Assembly (NCBI RefSeq): GCF_003853645.1
Contig: NZ_QTPO01000035.1
Coordinates: forward strand, 32,887-96,886
DNA length: 64,000 bases
Source: Burkholderia sp. Bp9143
GTDB taxonomy: Bacteria; Pseudomonadota; Gammaproteobacteria; Burkholderiales; Burkholderiaceae
Direction of reading: 5' to 3'
Made by a program: the position numbers and the translations under genes
Notes under the pieces: model-generated
Databases searched by the model: none
Seen by the model: the letters and a program-made list of their open reading frames with translations, nothing else
Told to the model about the DNA's origin: nothing
Shown here: in pieces, positions 33,598 to 42,717 of the stretch
Numbering within the stretch: the first letter of the stretch is position 1
Layout of the letters: the number at the start of each line of letters is the position of its first letter

Positions 33598-34374
33598 ATG
33601 AAAATCGCCACCTGGAACGTCAACTCGCTCAACGTCCGCAAGCAGCACGTGCTCGACTGGCTCGTGCAAAGCGGAACCGACGTGCTGTGCCTGCAGGAAC
33701 TGAAGCTGCCGGACGAGAAGTATCCGCGCGCCGATCTCGAGGCAATCGGCTACCGCAGCTGGTTCGCAGGTCAGAAGACCTATAACGGCGTCGCGATCCT
33801 CGCGCGCGATACGCTCGCCGTTGACGAATCGGACGTGGTGCGCAACATCCCCGGCTTCGACGATCCGCAGCAGCGCGTGGTCGCCGTGACGGTCGAAGGC
33901 GTGCGCATCGTATCTGCGTATTTCCCGAACGGCCAGGCACCCGACTCCGACAAGTTCGTCTACAAGATGCAGTGGCTCGACGCGCTGCATGCGTGGCTGA
34001 GCACCGAAATGCAGCGCCACCCGAAGCTCGCGCTGCTCGGCGACTACAACATCGCGCCGGAAGACCGCGACGTGCACGACCCGGCGAAATGGGAAGGCCA
34101 GAACCTCGTGTCGCCGCAGGAGCGCGCCCATTTCGCGAAGCTGATCGAGCTCGGCTTCGTCGATGCGTTCCGCCGCTTCGAGCAGCCCGAGAAGACCTTC
34201 ACGTGGTGGGACTACCGGATGTTCGCGTTCCGCCGCAACGCAGGGCTGCGCATCGACCACATCCTGCTGTCGCCGGCGCTCGCCGCCACCTGCACGTCGT
34301 GCGAAGTCGACCGCACGCCGCGCACGTGGGAACAGCCGTCCGACCACACGCCAGTCGTCGCGATCGTCGGCTGA
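33598..34374 (+). CDS. xthA: Exonuclease III / AP endonuclease
   Basis: A base-excision repair nuclease that cuts at abasic sites and trims 3' ends. It has 258 residues (E. coli 268). Metal and catalytic motifs are NVNSLN near the start, LQELK, GDYNIAPEDRDVHDP and the C-terminal SDHTPV. The start at 33598 begins the conserved MKIATWNVNS; an ATG at 33559 would add 13 non-conserved residues and overlaps the -10-like TAAGAT. Divergent from tRNA-fMet. Confidence 0.95.
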   Translation: MKIATWNVNSLNVRKQHVLDWLVQSGTDVLCLQELKLPDEKYPRADLEAIGYRSWFAGQKTYNGVAILARDTLAVDESDVVRNIPGFDDPQQRVVAVTVEGVRIVSAYFPNGQAPDSDKFVYKMQWLDALHAWLSTEMQRHPKLALLGDYNIAPEDRDVHDPAKWEGQNLVSPQERAHFAKLIELGFVDAFRRFEQPEKTFTWWDYRMFAFRRNAGLRIDHILLSPALAATCTSCEVDRTPRTWEQPSDHTPVVAIVG

Positions 34375-34399
34375 GCCCCCTGTCCGCTCGCGCCCGCGC

Positions 34400-36517
34400 T
34401 CAACCGCGCGCGGGCACGGGCCCGAGATGGGCCCACAGGAAGCCGAACTCCGCAGCATCCGATTCGGCGCGCTCCAGATCGTCGGCACTGCCGTGGCCGC
34501 CGTCGGTGTTCTCCCAGTACCACACCCGTTCGTGCCCGAGCGCATGCATGCGCGCGGCCATCTTGCGCGCATGCGCGGGATGCACGCGGTCGTCGCGCGT
34601 CGACGTCGTCAGCAGCAGCGGCGGATACACGACACCTTCGCGCACGCGGTGATACGGGGAGTAGGCAGCCAGTGCCGCGCCCTCGCGCGAATCGTCCGGA
34701 TCGCCATATTCGTCGAGCCACGCGGCGCCCGCGTGCAGCTTCGGATAGCGCCGCATGTCGAGCAGCGGCACGCGGCACAGCACCGCGCCGAACAGTTCCG
34801 GACGCTGCACCATGCATGCGCCGACCAGCAGCCCGCCGTTGCTGCCGCCCTCGATACCGAGCTGCGCGGCCGTCGTCACGCCGGTGCGGATCAGGTCCTC
34901 CGCCACCGCGATGAAGTCGTCGAACGAGCGCTGCCGATGCTCGCGCTGCGCGTCGACGTGCCAGCCCGGCCCGAATTCGCCGCCGCCGCGGATGTGCGCG
35001 AACGCGGCGACGCCGCCGCGTTCGAGCCATGCGATGCCGAGTGCATCGCTGTAGCCCGGCAGGTTCGGAATCGCGAAGCCGCCATAGCCTGACAGCAGGC
35101 ACGGCCGCGCGACACGGTCGCTGCCGCCGAGGTGATCCAGTCCATCGAGTGCGTCACGCGGCCCGATCAGCGTGTACGGCACCACCGTGCCGTCGCGCGA
35201 GCGGGCGTTCGCGCGACGCACGACGAGCCCGGCCGCATCGAACCGCACCGGCGGACGGTCGAGCAGCACGCGCCGCGACGGCGCATCGGCCGCGCGATCG
35301 GCCAGATCGGCGAGCCAGCATTCGGGCGGATCGAGATAGGTATCGACGTCCACGTACACGTCGTCGTTCAGCGTCGACTCGACCGGCTCGACGTCGATCT
35401 GCGCATCGCCCGGCCACTCGAACGGCCGCGCGTCCCACGTCCATGCGCCATCATCGCCCTGGCGCGGCTGCCACAGCATCGTGCGATTGTGCACGTCGTC
35501 GAGCCAGCTCGCGATCAGCAGCGTGCGCGTATGCGTCCAGGTGCACGCGGACGTCGACGGTCGCGGCTCGAACAGCGTCGTGAGCTCGCGCGACCCGGCG
35601 AGGAACGCCTGCTCGCGGATGGCGAGCAGCGAGCCGCCCGCGTGACGCACGCCGCCGCAGTCCCAGTCGAGCCGCGGCTCCAGCACGAGCCAGCCCTCCC
35701 AGAAACCGACCTCGACGTGCGTCGGCACGTCGTAGCGCGCCCACTCGCCCGCGTCGGTCAGCCGGTATGCATGCGCGTCGAAGAAGTCCACGCTGCGCCA
35801 TGCGACGTGGCGGCCGTCGATCGGATCGAACCCCGCGCCCGCGCTGATGTCGTCGGGTTCGCCACGGAACACGACCGGCGCATCGGCGAGCGGCGTGCCG
35901 CGCACCCAGCGGCGCGCTTCGTACGGATAGCCGGCGGCGGTCGCATGCGCGTCGCCGCGATCCCAGCTCACGTAGACGGTATCGCGGTCGATCCAGCCGA
36001 CCGTGTGATTCCCGGGCTCGTCGATCGTGAAACCGCCGTCGACGAAACGGCGCCGCACCAGGTCGAATTCGCGCACGACGACCGCGTCGGCGCCACCCGG
36101 CGACAGCGACAGCAAGGCACGGTCGCCGTCCGGATACAGGATCGCGTCCTGCTCGAACACCCACGACTCCCCCTCTTGCGCGCCGAGCGCGTCGACGTCG
36201 AGCAGCGTTTCCCACTCGGGCCGGCCCGCGCGCCAGTCGTCCCAGCGCACGCGGCGCCACAGTCCCTTCGGGTGGAGATCGTCCTGCCACAGGTCGTACG
36301 CCCAGTCGCGCCAGCGGGTCGGAATCACCGGGCGTTCGCGCGGCAGATACGCCTGCGCGAGCCGCGCGGTGAGCGCGCGATACGCCTCGTCGTCGCGCAG
36401 CGCGACACGCGTGCGCGCGTTCTGCTCGTCGACCCACGCGCGGGCGCGCTTGCTGTCGAGCGCTTCGAGAAATCGGAAGGGATCGGCCCCGGCGGGCCAG
36501 CGGAAGGAATCGGACAT
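34400..36517 (-). CDS. Prolyl oligopeptidase family serine peptidase (S9)
   Basis: A 705-residue two-domain peptidase, with an N-terminal beta-propeller that gates the active site (about 70-410) and a C-terminal alpha/beta hydrolase (about 430-705). The nucleophile is Ser559 in GGSNGG and the catalytic histidine lies in DGGHG near residue 680, with the aspartate in the STRDDRVHP stretch. There is no signal peptide, so it is probably cytosolic and acts on short proline-containing peptides. Convergent with xthA; ntrC lies 80 bases upstream on the same strand. Confidence 0.92.
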   Translation of the reverse strand: MSDSFRWPAGADPFRFLEALDSKRARAWVDEQNARTRVALRDDEAYRALTARLAQAYLPRERPVIPTRWRDWAYDLWQDDLHPKGLWRRVRWDDWRAGRPEWETLLDVDALGAQEGESWVFEQDAILYPDGDRALLSLSPGGADAVVVREFDLVRRRFVDGGFTIDEPGNHTVGWIDRDTVYVSWDRGDAHATAAGYPYEARRWVRGTPLADAPVVFRGEPDDISAGAGFDPIDGRHVAWRSVDFFDAHAYRLTDAGEWARYDVPTHVEVGFWEGWLVLEPRLDWDCGGVRHAGGSLLAIREQAFLAGSRELTTLFEPRPSTSACTWTHTRTLLIASWLDDVHNRTMLWQPRQGDDGAWTWDARPFEWPGDAQIDVEPVESTLNDDVYVDVDTYLDPPECWLADLADRAADAPSRRVLLDRPPVRFDAAGLVVRRANARSRDGTVVPYTLIGPRDALDGLDHLGGSDRVARPCLLSGYGGFAIPNLPGYSDALGIAWLERGGVAAFAHIRGGGEFGPGWHVDAQREHRQRSFDDFIAVAEDLIRTGVTTAAQLGIEGGSNGGLLVGACMVQRPELFGAVLCRVPLLDMRRYPKLHAGAAWLDEYGDPDDSREGAALAAYSPYHRVREGVVYPPLLLTTSTRDDRVHPAHARKMAARMHALGHERVWYWENTDGGHGSADDLERAESDAAEFGFLWAHLGPVPARG

Positions 36518-36597
36518 GACGGGTGCGCACGTGACGGCAAACCGCGATTATGTCCGATTGCGGCATGCGCGATGCGCGCGCATGCCGCGACGGAGGC

Positions 36598-38124
36598 TTA
36601 CGGCTCCAGATGCAGTTCCTGGATCTTGCGCGTGATCGTGTTGCGGCCGATGCCGAGCCGCTCCGCCGCCTCGACCTTGCGGCCGCGCGTGAAGTCGAGC
36701 GCCTCGCGGATCACGGCCGCCTCGAAGCGGCGCGCGAGCTCGTCCATCACGTCGGCCGAATTCTCGCGCAACAGCCGCGCGACTTCGGTGCGCAGCCCGC
36801 TTTCCCACATCGGATAGCCGGCCGGCGCGCCGTTCGGCACGGCCGCGACGGGCACGGCCGCCAACGGCACCGCACCGGCCGCCGGCTGCACGCGCGCGAT
36901 GTCGCCACCGCCCACGCCGGTGCCGGCGTGCGCATCCACGCCATCGGCCGTCGCAGCCACCGGTGTGCCTGCCGGCACGAGATCGGGCGGCAGATCCTTG
37001 ATCTCGACCGTCTGCGCGGGCGCCATCACGGTCAGCCAGTTCGCGAGGTTCTCGAGCTGCCTCACGTTGCCGGGAAACGTGAGGGACGTCAGATACGCGA
37101 GCGCTTCGTCGGACACGCGCTTCGGCTCGACGCCGAGATCCCGCGCGCTCTTCTGCAGGAAGTGGCGCGTGAGCAGCGCGATGTCCTCGCTGCGTTCGCG
37201 CAGCGGCGGCAGCCGCAGCCGGATCACGTTGAGCCGGTGGTAAAGGTCTTCGCGGAACAGCCCCTGCCGCACGCGCGATTCGAGATTCTGGTGCGTCGCG
37301 GCGATCACGCGCACGTTCGCGCGCAGCGGGTTGTGGCCACCGACCCGATAGAACTGCCCGTCCGACAGCACACGCAACAGGCGTGTCTGCAGATCGAACG
37401 GCATGTCGCCGATTTCGTCGAGGAACAGCGTGCCGTTCTCGGCCTGCTCGAAGCGGCCCTGGCGCGTCGTCTGCGCGCCGGTGAACGCGCCGCGCTCGTG
37501 ACCGAACAGTTCGGATTCGAGCAGGTCCTTCGGAATCGCCGCGGTGTTCAGCGCGATGAACGGCCCGTTCGCACGCGGGCTGTGACGGTGCAGCGCCCGC
37601 GCGACGAGCTCCTTGCCGGTGCCCGATTCGCCGGTGATCAGCACGGTCGCGGCCGAATGCGACAGGCGGCCGATCGCGCGGAACATGTCCTGCATCGCGG
37701 GCGCCTGGCCGAGCATCTCGGGCGCCTCGGCGACGCGCTCGTCCTGCGGCGCGCCGCCGCGCAGGCTTTCCTCGACCGCGCGGCGGATCAGCTCGACCGC
37801 CTTGTCGACGTCGAACGGCTTCGCGAGATATTCGAACGCGCCGCCCTGGAACGCCGCGACGGCACTGTCGAGATCGGAAAATGCCGTCATGATGATGACG
37901 GGCAGGCCCGGCAGGCGCTCGTGCATCGCCTGCAGCAGCTCGAGGCCGGAACCGCCCGGCATCCGGATGTCGGACACGAGCACCTGCGGCGTCTCATGGT
38001 CGAGCGCCGCCAGCGCGTCGCGCACGTTCGCGAAGCTCTTCGTCGCGAAGCTGTCCCGGGCGAGCGCCTTTTCGAGCACCCAGCGGATCGATTGATCGTC
38101 GTCTACTATCCAGATCGGCTTCAT
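36598..38124 (-). CDS. ntrC: NtrC nitrogen regulator, sigma-54 activator
   Basis: A 508-residue response regulator for nitrogen limitation. The receiver has Asp52 as phosphoacceptor and the AAA+ domain has GESGTGKE (165-172). GAFTGA (212-217), which contacts sigma-54, is intact. The Fis-type DNA-binding helix-turn-helix is at the C-terminus. A 70-residue Ala/Val/Pro-rich linker (about 385-450) precedes the DNA-binding part and makes the protein longer than E. coli NtrC (469). It is the last gene of the glnA-ntrB-ntrC run, 46 bases after ntrB. Confidence 0.96.
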   Translation of the reverse strand: MKPIWIVDDDQSIRWVLEKALARDSFATKSFANVRDALAALDHETPQVLVSDIRMPGGSGLELLQAMHERLPGLPVIIMTAFSDLDSAVAAFQGGAFEYLAKPFDVDKAVELIRRAVEESLRGGAPQDERVAEAPEMLGQAPAMQDMFRAIGRLSHSAATVLITGESGTGKELVARALHRHSPRANGPFIALNTAAIPKDLLESELFGHERGAFTGAQTTRQGRFEQAENGTLFLDEIGDMPFDLQTRLLRVLSDGQFYRVGGHNPLRANVRVIAATHQNLESRVRQGLFREDLYHRLNVIRLRLPPLRERSEDIALLTRHFLQKSARDLGVEPKRVSDEALAYLTSLTFPGNVRQLENLANWLTVMAPAQTVEIKDLPPDLVPAGTPVAATADGVDAHAGTGVGGGDIARVQPAAGAVPLAAVPVAAVPNGAPAGYPMWESGLRTEVARLLRENSADVMDELARRFEAAVIREALDFTRGRKVEAAERLGIGRNTITRKIQELHLEP

Positions 38125-38170
38125 AGGTCGGTCAGAGATTGGTGAATCCGGTGAATCGCCATGCGGCCGC

Positions 38171-39313
38171 TCAATGATCGAGCGGCAACAGGATCTGAAA
38201 TTCGGTACGTCCGGGCCGGCTCTCGACCTCGATCATCCCGTCGTGCTGCTGCACGAAGGTTTGCGCGAGCGTGAGGCCGAGGCCGCTGCCGTCGTCGCGC
38301 CCGGACACGAGCGGGTAGAAGATCCGGTCGCGGATCTCCTCCGGAATGCCGGGCCCGTTGTCGACCACGTGCAAGTCCAGTGCCAGCTTGTACAGGCGCT
38401 TCGCGATCGTCACCTTGCGCGCGACGCGCGTGCGCAGCTCGATCTTCGCGTCGCCCTGCGCGATTCGCTCGCGCAGCGCCTGCGCGGCATTGCGCACGAT
38501 GTTCAGCAGCGCCTGGATCAGCTGCTCCTTGTCGCCGCGCAGGTCCGGCACGCTCACGTCATAGTCGCGCTCGATGCTGAGCCCGCGCGGAAACTCCGCA
38601 AGCATCACCGCGCGCACGCGTTCGCACACTTCATGAATGTTCACGTCGCCGACGATGTGCGGATGCCGGTGCGGCTCCAGCAACCGGTCGACGAGCGTCT
38701 GCAGGCGGTCGGACTCCTTGATGATCACCTGCGTGTATTCGCGCAACTCGCCGCGCTCGCGCTCGCTCAGTTCGAATTCGAGCAACTGGGCTGCGCCGCG
38801 AATGCCTCCGAGCGGGTTCTTGATCTCGTGCGCGAGGTTGCGGATCAGTTGCTTGTTGACCGCGGTCAGGTCGTGGATGCGCTCCTCGCGATCGGTGCGC
38901 GACTGCCGTTCGTTCTCGAACAGCTCGACGAGCACGAAATCGGGCGCGGTCTCGAGGAAGCCGACGATCGCATGCACGTGCAGCGGTTCGCGGCCGGGCC
39001 GGTCGAGCACGGTATCGAGATGCGTCGCGTGAAAGCGCTCCTCGCCGATCGCGGTGATCGTCGACGCGAGCTCGTTCGCATTCGGGAAGATCTCGCCCCA
39101 CGGCCGCTGCGCGAGCTGACGGCGCGAGATGTCGAGCATCGCCTCCGCGGACGGGTTCGCGAACGCGACCCGCAGCGTCTTGCGGTCGAGCACGATCACG
39201 ACCGTCGGCAGCGCTTCCAGCCCGGCAAGCAGGCCCGAGCGCGCGAGCCGCTCGTCTTCCGTCAGTCGCTCGGGCTGCCCCGTCTTCGCCTTGATGAGAT
39301 TCTTCAGAGCCAT
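38171..39313 (-). CDS. ntrB: NtrB nitrogen sensor histidine kinase/phosphatase
   Basis: A soluble kinase controlled by PII protein that phosphorylates and dephosphorylates NtrC. It has 380 residues. The PAS domain is at about 30-140, phospho-acceptor His162 lies in AHEIKNP, and the HATPase domain has DNGPGIP and a GSGLGL loop. There are no membrane helices, as expected for NtrB. It follows glnA after 161 bases, with a terminator between them. Confidence 0.96.
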   Translation of the reverse strand: MALKNLIKAKTGQPERLTEDERLARSGLLAGLEALPTVVIVLDRKTLRVAFANPSAEAMLDISRRQLAQRPWGEIFPNANELASTITAIGEERFHATHLDTVLDRPGREPLHVHAIVGFLETAPDFVLVELFENERQSRTDREERIHDLTAVNKQLIRNLAHEIKNPLGGIRGAAQLLEFELSERERGELREYTQVIIKESDRLQTLVDRLLEPHRHPHIVGDVNIHEVCERVRAVMLAEFPRGLSIERDYDVSVPDLRGDKEQLIQALLNIVRNAAQALRERIAQGDAKIELRTRVARKVTIAKRLYKLALDLHVVDNGPGIPEEIRDRIFYPLVSGRDDGSGLGLTLAQTFVQQHDGMIEVESRPGRTEFQILLPLDH

Positions 39314-39363
39314 CGTGCGTGTCGTCGCGCCTTACCGGGTCGGAAAATGGAAATTTTCGGAAC

Positions 39364-39390
39364 AAAAAAGGGACGGCTGGACGCCGTCCC
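39364..39390 (-). terminator. glnA terminator before ntrB
   Basis: On the minus strand the perfect 8-bp stem GGGACGGC / GCCGTCCC (39370-39390) is followed by six Ts. It should end most glnA transcripts, so that ntrBC are made at a lower level by readthrough or another promoter. Confidence 0.9.
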
Positions 39391-39474
39391 CTTTCAGACT
39401 CCGCGGTTCCCGCCGCAAGCCGCGCGACGGGAACGAACCGGCAGGACGGCGCTGAATCGAAGCGCCATCGCCGA

Positions 39475-40890
39475 TTACAGCGAGTAGTACATCTCGAACT
39501 CGATCGGATGCGTCGTCATGCGGAACTTCGCCAGCTCCTGCTCCTTCAGCGCGAGGTACGCATCGATCATGCCGTCGGTGAACACGCCACCGCGCGTCAG
39601 GAACTCGCGATCCTTGTCCAGCGCTTCCAGTGCCTGGTCGAGGCCTGCGCAAACGGTCGGGATCTTTGCATCCTCTTCCGGCGGCAGGTCGTACAGGTTC
39701 TTGTCGGCTGCTTCGCCCGGATGGATCTTGTTCTGGATCCCGTCGAGACCGGCCATCATCAGCGCCGTGAAGCACAGGTACGGGTTCGCCATCGGGTCCG
39801 GGAAGCGCGTTTCGATGCGGCGGCCCTTCGGGTTCGACACGTGCGGAATGCGGATCGATGCCGAACGGTTGCGCGCCGAGTAAGCGAGCTTGACCGGTGC
39901 TTCGAAGTGCGGGACCAGACGCTTGTACGAGTTCGTCGTCGGGTTCGTGATCGCGTTCAGCGCACGGGCGTGCTTGATGATGCCGCCGATGTAGAACAGC
40001 GCCAGTTCCGACAGGCCGGCGTAGCCGTTGCCCGCGAACAGGTTCTGGCCGTCCTTCCAGATCGACTGGTGAACGTGCATGCCCGAACCGTTGTCACCGA
40101 CGACCGGCTTCGGCATGAACGTCGCCGTCTTGCCGTACGAGTGCGCGACGTTATGGATGATGTACTTCGACCATTGCGTCCAGTCGGCACGCTGCACCAG
40201 CGTCGAGAACTTCGTGCCGATTTCGTTCTGGCCCTGGCCCGCCACTTCGTGGTGGTGCACTTCGACCGGGATGCCGAGCTGTTCGAGCAGCAGGCACATT
40301 TCCGAGCGCATGTCCTGGAACGTGTCGACCGGCGCGACCGGGAAGTAGCCGCCCTTCGTGCCCGGACGGTGGCCCGTGTTGCCGCCTTCGAACTCCTTGC
40401 CAGCCGACCACGGTGCTTCTTCCGAGTTGATCTTCACGAAGCAGCCCGACATGTCCGTGTTCCACTGGACCGAGTCGAAAATGAAGAATTCCGGCTCCGG
40501 ACCGAAGAAGGCCGTGTCGCCGATACCCGTGCTCTTCAGATACGCTTCGCCGCGCTTCGCGAGCGAACGCGGATCGCGCTCGTAGCCCTTGCCATCGGCC
40601 GGCTCGACCACGTCGCAGGTCAGCACGAGGGTCGACTCTTCATAGAACGGGTCGATGAACGCGGCGCTCGGGTCCGGCATGAGCAGCATGTCCGACGCCT
40701 CGATGCCCTTCCAGCCCGCGATCGACGAACCGTCGAATGCATGGCCGCTTTCGAACTTGTCTTCGTCAAACGCCGAGACCGGCACCGACACGTGCTGTTC
40801 CTTGCCGCGCGTATCCGTGAAGCGGAAATCGACAAACTTGACGTCCTCGTCCTTCACGAGCTGCATGACGTCGGCGACGGTTTTACTCAT
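39475..40890 (-). CDS. glnA: Glutamine synthetase type I (GSI-beta)
   Basis: Makes glutamine from glutamate, ammonia and ATP; the main nitrogen assimilation enzyme. It has 471 residues (E. coli 469). The ATP-binding stretch, the central NGSGMHVHQS metal/substrate motif and the adenylation target Tyr400 in NLYDLPPEE are all present, so activity is expected to be turned down by GlnE. The upstream region carries a sigma-54 promoter and NtrC sites. It is transcribed leftward ahead of ntrBC. Confidence 0.98.
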   Translation of the reverse strand: MSKTVADVMQLVKDEDVKFVDFRFTDTRGKEQHVSVPVSAFDEDKFESGHAFDGSSIAGWKGIEASDMLLMPDPSAAFIDPFYEESTLVLTCDVVEPADGKGYERDPRSLAKRGEAYLKSTGIGDTAFFGPEPEFFIFDSVQWNTDMSGCFVKINSEEAPWSAGKEFEGGNTGHRPGTKGGYFPVAPVDTFQDMRSEMCLLLEQLGIPVEVHHHEVAGQGQNEIGTKFSTLVQRADWTQWSKYIIHNVAHSYGKTATFMPKPVVGDNGSGMHVHQSIWKDGQNLFAGNGYAGLSELALFYIGGIIKHARALNAITNPTTNSYKRLVPHFEAPVKLAYSARNRSASIRIPHVSNPKGRRIETRFPDPMANPYLCFTALMMAGLDGIQNKIHPGEAADKNLYDLPPEEDAKIPTVCAGLDQALEALDKDREFLTRGGVFTDGMIDAYLALKEQELAKFRMTTHPIEFEMYYSL

Positions 40891-41001
40891 AACCTCTTCT
40901 CCTGATTGAACAATTCCGGCGGACTGGGAACCGCCTCGTTTATCGAGCTGCCCGGAGTCTGGCTTTGGCGCAGCGCGCTCCGGGTCGACCGAATTCTATA
41001 T

Positions 41002-41017
41002 AGCAGCAACCGTGCCA
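41002..41017 (-). promoter_or_regulatory. Sigma-54 promoter of glnA
   Basis: On the minus strand TGGCACGGTTGCTGCT fits the TGGCAC-N5-TTGCW consensus with one mismatch, and the GG and GC dinucleotides have the required 10-base spacing. The predicted start is about 100 bases before the glnA ATG. Confidence 0.85.
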
Positions 41018-41115
41018 GCCATGCACAGAAGCGACATGAATCGCGCCAGCCCGCGCCACGGCAGGGCCCGGCTGCGCGATTCCGGGGCCGGGCGCCGCAC
41101 CGGCGGTCGCTCGAT

Positions 41116-41132
41116 CGCACCGCGATGGTGCA
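41116..41132. promoter_or_regulatory. NtrC binding site, promoter-proximal
   Basis: CGCAC-N7-GTGCA matches the NtrC dyad TGCAC-N7-GTGCA with one mismatch. It lies about 100 bases upstream of the sigma-54 promoter, a normal enhancer distance. Confidence 0.8.
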
Positions 41133-41185
41133 ATCGAGCGGGCTCGCCGTGACAACCAAATCATTCTGGTGCATGCATCCCATTT

Positions 41186-41202
41186 TGCACTCTTTTGGTG
41201 AG
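41186..41202. promoter_or_regulatory. NtrC binding site, promoter-distal
   Basis: TGCAC-N7-GTGAG matches the NtrC dyad with two mismatches in one half. It is 70 bases from the proximal site, close to seven helical turns, which would suit cooperative binding. Confidence 0.7.
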
Positions 41203-41297
41203 CGCGTGGGCGGTGCATGCCCCGCGGCCCCCTCCGGACATTCGCGCGGCGGTGCCGCGCTAGAATAATCGTTTGACCGATACGGAGACCTCCTGCC

Positions 41298-41762
41298 ATG
41301 AGTACGCTCGATCAGCTTTACGCGAAGGCCGAAGAACGCCGCGCCCAAGGCGCGCTCAACTATGCCGGCGCACTGCTGCCGGTCGAGGCATTCGAACTGC
41401 TGCAGCTCGACCCGTCGGCGCGCCTCGTCGACGTGCGCACCCGCGCCGAGCTCGACTGGATCGGCCGCCCGCTCGTCGGCGACGGCCAGTACCTGCACCT
41501 CGAATGGACGCGCTATCCGGGCGGCGTGCCGAACGCCGAATTCGTCGACGAACTGAAAGCGGCCTTCCCGGCCGATACGCCCATCCTGTTCCTGTGCCGC
41601 AGCGCCGCGCGCTCGAAGCTCGCCGCGATCGCGTCGACGCAGGCCGGCTTCACGAAGGCCTTCGACCTGCTCGAAGGCTTCGAGGGCGGCAAGGACGCCG
41701 AAGGCCACCGCAAGACGGTCGACGGCTGGTGCTTCCGGAAACTGCCGTGGATCGGCGCCTGA
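41298..41762 (+). CDS. Rhodanese-like domain protein
   Basis: A 154-residue single rhodanese domain. The active-site cysteine is in the loop FLCRSAARS, after the CDC25-like strand; LVDVRTRAE marks the first half. Rhodaneses carry sulfur as a persulfide. The CRSAARS loop is the type seen in many small stand-alone proteobacterial rhodaneses whose acceptors are unknown. Cytosolic, with no signal peptide. Monocistronic, with its own -10 (TAGAAT) and a GGAG ribosome-binding site. It diverges from glnA; a nitrogen link is not implied. Confidence 0.88.
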   Translation: MSTLDQLYAKAEERRAQGALNYAGALLPVEAFELLQLDPSARLVDVRTRAELDWIGRPLVGDGQYLHLEWTRYPGGVPNAEFVDELKAAFPADTPILFLCRSAARSKLAAIASTQAGFTKAFDLLEGFEGGKDAEGHRKTVDGWCFRKLPWIGA

Positions 41763-41901
41763 CGGCGCATCCGCCCAGGCACGCCTGACTGCGACATCGT
41801 CGAGCCGGGCGATGACATCCCGATGACGGGCCGCGTTGCGCGGCCCGTGGTTTGTGTACGGCCGTTCCGCGGTCCGTATGGGTAATCGATGCGCGGCCCG
41901 C

Positions 41902-42717
41902 TCAGGCGCGCGGTGCATCCGGTTCGACGACGTCGCCGCCGAGCAGGTGCACGCCTTCGCGCAGCTTCACGAACGCGGCCGCCACCGCCTCCGGCTCGCC
42001 CTTCACGCCGAGGTCGATATGCCGGCGCGCATAGATCCCGCCGCGCTCGGCATCGCCGACGCTCGGCAGGCTGAACACGCGCACGCCCGGGAAATCGCGC
42101 TCGATCTTCTCCATCAGCGGCGTGAGCGTCGACTCCGGCAGTTCGAACACGTACAGCGAGCGCTCAGCATGCGGCGTCGCGTGATGGAGATGCTCGTACT
42201 TCGTGTCGAGCACCCATTCGATCATCGGCCAAGCCATCACCGGGAAGCCCGGCACGAAATGGAGATCGCCGACCGAGAAACCGGGAATCCGGTTATACCC
42301 GTTCGGGATGATCGTCGCGCCCGCCGGGAACACGCCCATGTTGAAGCGGTGCTGGTTTTCCGGTGATTCGAAGTCGACCGGCGTGGCCGCATCGGTGTGC
42401 GTCTCGCGGATGCGCTCCGAGATCAGCGCCTTCGCTTCCGGATGCAGTTCGAGCGGCACGCCGAGCGCGGCGGCCGCGCACTGGCGCGTGTGGTCGTCCG
42501 GCGTCGCGCCGATCCCGCCCGTGGAGAACACGATGTCGCCCGATGCGATCGCGCGCGCGAGCGTCGCGGTGATCCGCGCCGGATCGTCGCCGACGTATTC
42601 GGCCCAGTCGAGCGCGAGGCCGCGCGCGCCGAGCAGTTCGATGACCTTCGCCAGATGCTTGTCCTGCCGGCGGCCCGAAAGGATTTCGTCGCCGATGATG
42701 ATGATGCCGATGCTCAT
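41902..42717 (-). CDS. CinA N-terminal (MoCF-type) molybdopterin-binding family protein
   Basis: A 271-residue protein with only the competence/damage-inducible (COG1058) domain, beginning GIIIIGDEILSGRRQD, with the GGIGATPDD loop near residue 65. In CinA proteins this domain cleaves ADP-ribose and related nucleotides. The C-terminal nicotinamide-nucleotide amidase domain of full CinA is absent, as in other Burkholderia, where PncC is made separately. The ATG at 42717 overlaps the stop of the EI24 gene by four bases (ATGA), so the two are translationally coupled. Confidence 0.9.
   Translation of the reverse strand: MSIGIIIIGDEILSGRRQDKHLAKVIELLGARGLALDWAEYVGDDPARITATLARAIASGDIVFSTGGIGATPDDHTRQCAAAALGVPLELHPEAKALISERIRETHTDAATPVDFESPENQHRFNMGVFPAGATIIPNGYNRIPGFSVGDLHFVPGFPVMAWPMIEWVLDTKYEHLHHATPHAERSLYVFELPESTLTPLMEKIERDFPGVRVFSLPSVGDAERGGIYARRHIDLGVKGEPEAVAAAFVKLREGVHLLGGDVVEPDAPRA

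Larger units (their letters stand above)
40891..41297. other. glnA / rhodanese intergenic region
   Basis: Besides the sigma-54 promoter and NtrC sites, this region has a half-site GGTGCA at 41168-41173 and a + strand -10 TAGAAT (41261-41266) with GGAG (41284-41287) for the rhodanese gene. I see no open frame here that looks real. Confidence 0.6.
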
